21,416 bases of DNA from CAYYJS01 sp964472315. GTDB lineage: Bacteria > Verrucomicrobiota > Kiritimatiellia > UBA8416. The DNA is taken from positions 1-21,416 of the forward strand of contig CAYYJS010000054.1 of assembly GCA_964472315.1 (NCBI GenBank), in the 5' to 3' direction. A model generated the notes under the pieces. That model was not told the DNA's origin, ran no database searches, and saw only the letters and a program-made list of their open reading frames with translations. The translations under genes and the position numbers were made by a program. Positions 16,449-21,416 of the stretch are shown here, piece by piece; within the stretch, counting starts at the first letter, position 1, and every line of letters begins with the position of its first letter.

Positions 16449-17348
16449 ATGGTCGGACTCCTCGGCGTACGTCTTCTGTGGCACGCGGTGGCCGTGCTCG
16501 CCAGCGCCATCGTGCTGTGGTCGCTGACGCAGCTCATGGCGCGGCGTTGCGCCAACCCGCGCTTCTCCCGGGCGCTGCTCGTCGGCGCGCTCATCTACCT
16601 CGCGGGCGAGGCGCTCCTGCTGCATTACGGGCCGGTGCTCGGCCTCTGGACCTATGCGCCGGCCGTCGTCACCGCGGCGCTCATCCTGCACCGGTTCGCC
16701 TGGATTCCCGGTCCGCGCGCCATCGTCATCGCGACCGCGGAGTGCCTGGCCCAACGCCTCCTGATCGGCGCGGCCCTCGCCTTTCTGGGAACGCCGGACC
16801 TGGCGACGGCGGTGCGGATGCCCCCGTCGGGCGATGCCGTGATCGACCGCCTGATCCTGCGCCTGCTCACCCCGCCCCACACGGCGGACTCGTCGACGGA
16901 GCGTCCCCGCGTCGCGTCGGTCGCTACGCGGGAAGCGGCCGCGCCGCGCCCCACGCCGGAGGCAGCGCCAACCACCGGCGCCGTCGCCTCGGCATCCGCG
17001 ACCGGCGCGGCGCCCCCGGCGCTCGTCGCCCCACCCGCCGCTTCACCGGCCGCGCCGCCGACCATCGTCGCCACCGTCCCGACGACGCCCGCGCTGCCGG
17101 ACGCCGCCGACGCGGGAGAAGCCCTGATGGGGATGCCCGCCGTCTCGGGCGTCATGCGGACGCGCGACGGCGCTTTCATGGTTCTCCACAAGGGCGAGGT
17201 GATCCGCAAGGACGGGCTGGTCTCGACCTTCTGGCAGGGCGAGAAGCGCTGGTGGCAGCTCAAAGGCGTGACCAACGACACGCCGGTCTGGATCCGCCTC
17301 CAACGCCCCGGCGCCACGCCTCGCCGCACCGAAACCGTCACCTGGTGA
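16449..17348 (+). CDS. Multi-pass membrane protein with Ala/Pro linker and small C-terminal domain
   Basis: The product is 299 residues, with GAGAGG about 9 bases before the ATG. The first 115 residues hold about four membrane helices (near 9-29, 42-62, 66-86 and 90-114). Residues about 145-225 are a low-complexity Ala/Pro/Thr linker. The last 70 residues form a compact basic and aromatic segment containing GVMRTRDGAFMVLHKGEVIR and TFWQGEKRWWQLKGV, likely a small beta domain. I do not recognise the family. The gene follows the GT4 gene by 47 bases on the same strand, so it probably belongs to that module. Its stop is 3 bases from the end of the truncated FAH-family gene on the other strand, so it sits directly at a rearrangement point. 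Its C-terminus looks complete. Confidence 0.6.
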   Translation: MVGLLGVRLLWHAVAVLASAIVLWSLTQLMARRCANPRFSRALLVGALIYLAGEALLLHYGPVLGLWTYAPAVVTAALILHRFAWIPGPRAIVIATAECLAQRLLIGAALAFLGTPDLATAVRMPPSGDAVIDRLILRLLTPPHTADSSTERPRVASVATREAAAPRPTPEAAPTTGAVASASATGAAPPALVAPPAASPAAPPTIVATVPTTPALPDAADAGEALMGMPAVSGVMRTRDGAFMVLHKGEVIRKDGLVSTFWQGEKRWWQLKGVTNDTPVWIRLQRPGATPRRTETVTW

Positions 17349-17351
17349 TCG

Positions 17352-17489
17352 TCAGACCGTGGTTGAATCCGGTGTCAGGCGTTCGTCCGCGACCGTGTTG
17401 TGGTCCCGGTAGTTCTGGCCCAGGGCGATGATCTTGCCGGGGGCGACGGTGTAGCGTTCGGTTCGGTTGCGAATCGGCAGTTCCAGCAT
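17352..17489 (-). pseudogene. Truncated fumarylacetoacetate-hydrolase (FAH) family gene, N-terminal stub
   Basis: The frame encodes 45 residues starting MLELPIRNRTERYTV, then APGKIIALGQNYRDHN. This is the characteristic beginning of FAH-family hydrolases, where the motif K-I-x-x-x-G-x-N-Y-x-x-H opens the catalytic domain. The similarity fades after NYRDHN, and the frame ends at ADERLTPDSTTV. A full member needs about 200 or more further residues, including the metal-binding E-x-E region, none of which is here. The start still has a GGAG 8 bases upstream and sits 5 bases after the GH42 stop, so the stub is still placed as the second gene of an operon. The downstream sequence is occupied by the 3' end of the convergent membrane-protein gene, so the loss is by deletion or rearrangement, not by a point mutation. 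Confidence 0.62.
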
Positions 17490-17494
17490 CGCGC

Positions 17495-19597
17495 TCACTC
17501 CGCCGGGTTCGCCTGGCCTTCCACGAGCACGGCGATGCCGCTCCCGCCATGCGATACCGTGACCTCGCCGCCGGACACGTCCAGGTCCCGTCCGGAAAGG
17601 ATGTCGCACACCCGCGCCTCGCGGAAGAAGCCGGGCGCGAACCGCAACCGGGCCGACCGGCATGCCGCGGGGAAGAACACGAACACCAGCCGCCGGCCGC
17701 CGGAAGCCCCGCTCTTGACGTAGAGGAAGTTATCCTTGGTCGGCAGCGGGTCGAGCACTTCAATCTCGGGCGTCCACCCCGCGCGCCGGACGACAAACTC
17801 CAGGAAGCTCTCGAAATCGGTGTCCGGGTTGGCCGGCGCGCCACCAAGGTAGGTGCCAATGAGAACAACCCGGCCGCGGCCGACCGCGACTTCCATGACG
17901 AGGTCACCGTCGGCATGGCGCGCGATCGCGGCGCCCGCGCCGGTCATCGGCGTGCACCAGACCGCTCCGTCAAGTTTGAACGTCCGGTCCCCGTAGTCCG
18001 CCTCGAACGGTCCTGACGGCGCACGGCGCCCGACTTCTTCGACCCCCGTGAACCGGGCCAGCCAGCGTTCGTCGGGCTCGCGATAGAAGCCTTCCTGCCC
18101 GAATGCGCCACATTCGGATTCGCAAACCAGCGTCCCGCCCTCGCGGACGAACGTCTCCAGGCGCGCTTCCAGCCGCGGCGTGGTCACGATCGTTCGCGGC
18201 AGCACCAGGATCTTCAGGTCCTTGAGCGGGTCGAGATGATCTTCCTCGACAAACACATAGGGAATCGACCGGCGGACCAGGCCGCGCGCATAGGCCTTGA
18301 GCGCCCCGACACCGCGTTGAGCGGTGCCTTCCTGCGCCCAGTAGAGGTAGTAGCTTCGCGGGCTGTACAGAATGCCAACATCCGATCGGGCCGGTCGATA
18401 GCCGTCGAACAGACGCCGGTGTTCGCGCAGCACCCCGCCCGTGGCCCGCAGGGCGGCCACCCGTTCCCCGGCCAGACCGTCGCGCCCGACGATCCCGAAG
18501 CCCGCCGATTCGCTCCCGAACACCTCGTCGCGCCAGCACCAGAACAACAACGTGTCCGCCCCGCAGGCCAGACCGTTCCATATCCAACGCTGCTGGCTGG
18601 CGGCATCCACAGCGGGGAACAACAGGAAGCCGGAGGACGAACGTCCACCCTGGATCTCGCTCAACCAGACAAGTTTCCCCTGCGCGGCGGACTTGACGAT
18701 TTCCACCCGCATGCCGAAATCGGCGTCGTCAATCCCGACCCACTTGGGAAAGCTGGAACATCCCACGCCGTCCATCGCGTCGGCGAATGCCCAATCGTTG
18801 CCGCGATCGCACGGCGTAACCTCCTTGCCGCCGCACATGGTCACCGAGGGCTCGCCGGCATGCACGGTGATGGGATGCGCCGGGTCCAGCGCCTTCATCA
18901 CGCGGTAACGCGCCGCGGCATGCCGGTTGGCCCGCACCGTCAGAAAATGCTGAAACGCCATCATCTCGGTATAGAGCCGACCGGACGTTTTTCCCGGCAT
19001 GACCTCATCCCAGCATCCGTAGCGTCGCAGCCACGCCCGGTTGAGACCGTCGAGGCCGCCGTAGGTTTCATCCAGCCACGCGCGGAAGGCCTTGAGCGTA
19101 TGCGGGCAGTAACATACCAGCCCGTCCGCCAGCTCGCGCCACCGCAGTTCATTCCAGGCGTCCCAACCGGCCAGGTGCGGAACGGAACGGTAGCGCGTCA
19201 CAGTGGCCGACAGGAAGGACGCCATACGTTCCCAGACCTCCGGATGGTCGGTGCAGCCGCCGGGCGTGAGACCGAAACTGCATTCGCCGCGGCCGGACGA
19301 AACCACCTTCCACCCCATGTTGGTGATCATCTCGCTCCCGGGCACCTCACGGTGAATCCAGAGCGGCTGAATCTCGGCGATGGTCGACAGCACGACCTTG
19401 AGACCATGCTTGCCGGCCAGTTCCATGAGCCGGTCGTAGTCGTCGTAGTCGAATACGCCGGGCTTGGACTCGACCCACCCCCACAGCACCCAGAACTGAA
19501 CCGTGTCCAGCCCCGTATCCCGCATGCGGCAAAGGTCGTCATCCCAATGTTTGCCGACGGGAAACGGGGGACGGTAATACTGCGCTCCGATATTCAT
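17495..19597 (-). CDS. GH42-family beta-galactosidase-type glycoside hydrolase
   Basis: The product is 700 residues, the normal GH42 length. The start is the ATG at 19597 (MNIGAQYYRPPFPVGKHWDD), with AAGGAG about 10 bases upstream. The TIM-barrel domain (about 1-380) carries the acid/base Glu150 in GWDAWNELRW and the nucleophile Glu314 in VWLSEIQGG. A Rossmann-like trimerisation domain (about 400-610) includes LVCESECGAFGQEGF, and a small beta domain closes the protein (DVSGGEVTVSHGGSGIAVLV). No signal peptide was seen, so it is cytoplasmic. It would cleave beta-galactosides or related plant or algal oligosaccharides. Of the Cys cluster that binds zinc in many GH42 enzymes, C106, C162 and C164 are visible, but the expected following Cys is replaced (CYCPHT). 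It is followed by the FAH stub. Confidence 0.87.
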   Translation of the reverse strand: MNIGAQYYRPPFPVGKHWDDDLCRMRDTGLDTVQFWVLWGWVESKPGVFDYDDYDRLMELAGKHGLKVVLSTIAEIQPLWIHREVPGSEMITNMGWKVVSSGRGECSFGLTPGGCTDHPEVWERMASFLSATVTRYRSVPHLAGWDAWNELRWRELADGLVCYCPHTLKAFRAWLDETYGGLDGLNRAWLRRYGCWDEVMPGKTSGRLYTEMMAFQHFLTVRANRHAAARYRVMKALDPAHPITVHAGEPSVTMCGGKEVTPCDRGNDWAFADAMDGVGCSSFPKWVGIDDADFGMRVEIVKSAAQGKLVWLSEIQGGRSSSGFLLFPAVDAASQQRWIWNGLACGADTLLFWCWRDEVFGSESAGFGIVGRDGLAGERVAALRATGGVLREHRRLFDGYRPARSDVGILYSPRSYYLYWAQEGTAQRGVGALKAYARGLVRRSIPYVFVEEDHLDPLKDLKILVLPRTIVTTPRLEARLETFVREGGTLVCESECGAFGQEGFYREPDERWLARFTGVEEVGRRAPSGPFEADYGDRTFKLDGAVWCTPMTGAGAAIARHADGDLVMEVAVGRGRVVLIGTYLGGAPANPDTDFESFLEFVVRRAGWTPEIEVLDPLPTKDNFLYVKSGASGGRRLVFVFFPAACRSARLRFAPGFFREARVCDILSGRDLDVSGGEVTVSHGGSGIAVLVEGQANPAE

Positions 19598-19777
19598 GTT
19601 CCGCGAACTCCTTGTTACGCGCTTGTACGTTCCTTCAGTTCGTGCCCGCGGGCCCGGGACAGCGTGAAACCGTATATGGGTTGCCGCCGCGGCACAAGCT
19701 TCTCCTGCATGCAATTGACGATTCGACAGCCAACGGCGAACGATGCGGCCTCCGATCTTCCCGCGCGCCACGCCCGG
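19598..19777. other. Intergenic region upstream of the GH42 gene
   Basis: These 180 bp lie between the M20 pseudogene stop and the GH42 start, both on the minus strand. A TATACG on the minus strand with a TTGTGC about 15 bases upstream is a poor promoter candidate. I see no operator palindrome I would defend and no gene. Confidence 0.3.
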
Positions 19778-20300
19778 CTATGCGCCGACGAGAAAACGGC
19801 GGATGACGTCGGCGGCCGTGGCCACCTGACGGAGTTCGATGGACTCGTTCGCCGTGTGCGCGTCGGCGATGCTGCCGGGGCCGAAGACGACGCCGGGAAT
19901 GCCCGCGCACGCATACTGGCCACCGTTCGTCGCATACGCGGCGACAGCGTGCGGCGCGTCGCCCGTGACGGCGCGCAACGCCGCGCCAAGCCGCCGGACA
20001 CCGTCCGATTCCGGGTCCGTCTCCAGCGCCGGGTAAAGCTGCGTCCACGTCACGTCCACGCCCGGACCGCCCCCCAGTCCCAGCAACAGAGCCGCCATCG
20101 GACCCTTGGTGTCGCATGCGCCGCGGCCGTAGAGCCGCCCGTCGCGGACTTCCGCCCCGAACGGTTCGATCGCCATGTGCAGGTGGCTGACGGTGTCGGT
20201 ATGCGCGTCGAGAAGCACGGTCCGCGAGGGATCCCGCCCGGCGAAACGCGCCCACACGTTCGGACGCCCGGGATATACATCCTCGATGTGCACATGGCGC
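19778..20300 (-). pseudogene. M20-family metallopeptidase remnant (N-terminus and centre missing)
   Basis: The recognisable part starts near VHIEDVYPGRPNVWARFAGR and has the first metal motif LLDAHTDTVS and then GRGACDTKGPMAALLLGL, both standard for M20 enzymes (ArgE/DapE/CPG2 type). The sequence then jumps from LLLGLGGGPG to VDVTWTQLYPALETDPESDG, which in family members comes about 170 residues later. The catalytic Glu (D-E-E motif) and the dimerisation domain are therefore missing without a break in frame. The C-terminal part (GIPGVVFGPGSIADAHTANE) keeps the last metal His, but the usual T-D-A-G motif has decayed to TNGG. The first 45 or so residues of the family are also absent; the open frame continues upstream into repeat DNA, which makes no sense as protein. 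This is a non-functional remnant. Confidence 0.75.
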
Positions 20301-20417
20301 CACGTAAGATGCACGACCCCCGCGCACGCCGTCAAACCATTGATGGGACAGGGCATTGGGCATTGGTGTCTCCCCCATTTGTCCGGACAGCGTCGCCCTC
20401 CACGGGGCAGGAACACC

Positions 20418-20449
20418 AACACCCAACAGCCAACACGGAATGTCCAATG
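20418..20449 (+). repeat. Left arm of a perfect 32-base inverted repeat
   Basis: The reverse complement matches 20591-20622 at all 32 positions. The match stops abruptly on both sides (C at 20417 against C at 20623 do not pair). Confidence 0.92.
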
Positions 20450-20505
20450 TCCAACGACACATCCGTTCTCGTCGCCGCTACCGTTCACCGCTCCCTCCCC
20501 CGTTC

Positions 20506-20525
20506 GTAGTTCACGCTTCAGCGTG
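20506..20525 (+). repeat. REP-like hairpin unit 1
   Basis: A GTAGTTC head (20506-20512) runs into a perfect 6-bp stem, CACGCT-TC-AGCGTG (20512-20525). A short conserved head followed by an imperfect or perfect palindrome is the layout of REP sequences recognised by RAYT transposases. Confidence 0.7.
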
Positions 20526-20553
20526 TCTCCCGCGCGCAGACTCATCGACCGGG

Positions 20554-20573
20554 CAGCCTGAAGGCTGAACTAC
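20554..20573 (-). repeat. REP-like hairpin unit 2, opposite orientation
   Basis: Read on the minus strand it has the same GTAGTTC head and a 6-bp stem. On the plus strand the stem is CAGCCT-GA-AGGCTG (20554-20567). Compared with unit 1, two adjacent base pairs are swapped (C-G and G-C become G-C and C-G) while pairing is kept. The two units face each other, like a BIME. Confidence 0.7.
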
Positions 20574-20590
20574 AAACAGTATCCAATGGT

Positions 20591-20622
20591 CATTGGACAT
20601 TCCGTGTTGGCTGTTGGGTGTT
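20591..20622 (-). repeat. Right arm of the perfect 32-base inverted repeat
   Basis: This is the partner of 20418-20449. The 141-base spacer between the arms contains the two REP-like hairpins. Confidence 0.92.
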
Positions 20623-20664
20623 CATGTGTGTCAGAATGACCATTGACCAATGACCTGTCCCGTC

Positions 20665-20692
20665 TTGCATATCCGTTCGCGCACGGTAGTAT
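20665..20692 (+). promoter_or_regulatory. Weak promoter candidate for the restriction-modification gene
   Basis: TTGCAT (20665-20670) and TAGTAT (20687-20692) are 16 bases apart, with three of six and four of six matches to consensus. They lie just outside the repeat block and about 48 bases before the ATG at 20741. Confidence 0.25.
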
Positions 20693-20740
20693 GGCGCGCA
20701 TGTGACCCTTACGGGCGCTGCCGACAGGAGGGGGCGCGGG

Positions 20741-21416
20741 ATGGATGACAATTCGGGGACGGCGGGCGTCGAGGCTTTCGTCGCGCGGTGGGCGGCCTCG
20801 GGCGCCGCGGAACGCGCCAACTATCAGCTTTTTCTGTCCGAACTCTGCGAGCTGCTCGGCCTGCCGCATCCGGAACCGGCCACGCCGGATGCCGCCCGCA
20901 ATGCCTATGTCTTCGAACGGGCGGTGACCTTCCACCACGGCGACGGGGCGACCAGCGCCGGGCGCATCGATCTCTATAAGCGCGGCTGTTTCGTGCTGGA
21001 AGCCAAACAGGGCTCGGAACGGACGGCCGACGACGGCACGCCGGCGCTCTCGGGCGCCGTGCGCGAGGCGCGCGCCGCATGGCGGGTCGGCACGGCGCGC
21101 CGCGGCACGCGCGCGTGGGACGATGCCATGCTCCGCGCCCGCGGTCAGGCGGAACAGTACGCCCGCGCCCTGCCGCACGACGAAGGCCGCCCGCCGTTTC
21201 TGGTCGTGGTCGACGTCGGCCATTCGATCGAGCTGTTTTCCGAGTTCTCCCGCACCGGCGGCTCGTATATTCCGTTCCCCGCGCCGGGCAGTCATCGCAT
21301 CTTCCTTCCGGATCTGGCACGCGGCGACATCCGCGACCGGTTGCGCGCGGTATGGACCGATCCGACCGCGCTCGATCCCACGCGTCGCAGCGCCCGCGTG
21401 ACCCGCGAAATCGCCG
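20741..21416 (+). CDS. MmeI-like (Type IIL/IIG) restriction-modification enzyme, N-terminal part
   Basis: The frame is open to the right edge, giving 225 residues of a protein normally around 900 or more. The ATG at 20741 has AGGAGGG about 8-9 bases upstream. The opening (FVARWAASGAAERANYQLFL, then SELCELLGLPHP) matches the N-terminal domain of class I SAM-dependent DNA methyltransferases of the MmeI type. The nuclease site is visible: D77 in GRIDLYKRG and E87-A-K89 in FVLEAKQ, the same D-x9-E-x-K spacing as MmeI. After it come GTRAWDDAMLRARGQAEQYA and PPFLVVVDVGHSIELFSEFS, and at the edge TDPTALDPTRRSARVTREIA. The methyltransferase and target-recognition domains lie outside the window. Such enzymes cut and methylate DNA in one polypeptide. 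Its place beside broken genes and repeats fits a defence-gene insertion. Confidence 0.82.
   Translation, partial: MDDNSGTAGVEAFVARWAASGAAERANYQLFLSELCELLGLPHPEPATPDAARNAYVFERAVTFHHGDGATSAGRIDLYKRGCFVLEAKQGSERTADDGTPALSGAVREARAAWRVGTARRGTRAWDDAMLRARGQAEQYARALPHDEGRPPFLVVVDVGHSIELFSEFSRTGGSYIPFPAPGSHRIFLPDLARGDIRDRLRAVWTDPTALDPTRRSARVTREIA

Larger units (their letters stand above)
20345..20661. repeat. 317-bp block of nested inverted repeats
   Basis: Three inverted pairs lie one inside the next. The outer pair is 20345-20366 against 20640-20661 (19 of 22 positions match). The middle pair is 20418-20449 against 20591-20622 (32 of 32 match). The inner pair is two REP-like hairpin units at 20506-20525 and 20554-20573. 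The sequence is AT-richer than its surroundings and full of CATTGG and TGTTGG words. It begins about 45 bases from the broken end of the M20 gene and ends about 80 bases before the restriction-enzyme gene. It looks like an interspersed element, not a gene. Confidence 0.8.

Noticed and set aside
13197..17348. PEP-CTERM-type sorting signal on a neighbour of the exosortase
   Set aside because: I checked the C-termini of the hydrolase, the GT4 enzyme and the 299-residue membrane protein. None ends in a short motif, a single helix and an Arg cluster.
18236..20509. A 757-residue plus-strand open frame
   Set aside because: It runs antisense to the GH42 gene, across an intergenic gap, the M20 remnant and half of the repeat block. 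No domain is recognisable, and the GH42 catalytic motifs on the other strand are decisive.
20301..20545. N-terminal extension of the M20 remnant up to an ATG at 20545
   Set aside because: The extension is translated from the repeat block (stretches such as VVGHWTFRVGCWVLVFLP) and has no similarity to the M20 N-terminus.
1..21416. CRISPR arrays, tRNA or rRNA genes
   Set aside because: No regularly spaced direct repeats and no recognisable tRNA or rRNA sequence were seen on reading; only the inverted repeats near 20345-20661 stand out.

Overview
The window is GC-rich, gene-dense bacterial DNA. It looks like a member of the Planctomycetes-Verrucomicrobia-Chlamydiae group, with Kiritimatiellota or Lentisphaerota as the best guess. 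The clues are the style of the REP-associated (RAYT) transposase tail at the left edge, an EpsH-type exosortase fused to a very long TPR region, a secreted DUF1573 protein, a GH42 glycosidase, and interspersed repeats with hairpins of the type I associate with these genomes. This assignment is inference from family resemblance, not a database result.

Layout, left to right. Positions 1-413 (+) hold the C-terminal end of a RAYT-like transposase. Positions 2777-607 (-) form a small probable operon: a membrane-anchored HEAT-like protein, a secreted DUF1573 protein that appears split by a one-base frameshift, and a small exported protein. Positions 5635-3149 (-) form a tight housekeeping operon: a sugar-phosphate nucleotidyltransferase-like protein, the 16S rRNA methyltransferase RsmE and an RlmB/TrmH-family 2'-O-methyltransferase. 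Positions 5779-9012 (+) encode a hybrid sensor histidine kinase with a recognisable promoter. It converges with 13062-9043 (-), a 1339-residue exosortase-TPR fusion. Divergent from the exosortase, 13197-17348 (+) holds three co-oriented genes: a secreted alpha/beta-hydrolase-like protein, a GT4 glycosyltransferase and a membrane protein with an Ala/Pro linker. Positions 19597-17352 (-) hold a GH42 beta-galactosidase-type enzyme followed by a 45-residue stub of a fumarylacetoacetate-hydrolase-family gene.

The right end is a rearranged zone. An M20 peptidase gene (19778 to about 20300, -) has lost its N-terminus and its middle. Immediately beyond its broken end is a 317-bp block of nested inverted repeats (20345-20661) containing two opposed REP-like hairpin units. 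Next comes the start of an MmeI-like (Type IIL/IIG) restriction-modification enzyme that runs off the right edge and has an intact D-x9-E-x-K nuclease motif.

How it fits together: the exosortase, the GT4 enzyme, the secreted hydrolase and the membrane protein plausibly serve envelope or exopolysaccharide export and surface-protein sorting, but no PEP-CTERM-type substrate is present in the window. The repeat block, broken genes and restriction enzyme mark a genome-plasticity boundary. The RAYT tail at the left edge is a possible source of activity for the REP-like hairpins at the right. No tRNA, rRNA, CRISPR array or riboswitch was seen.
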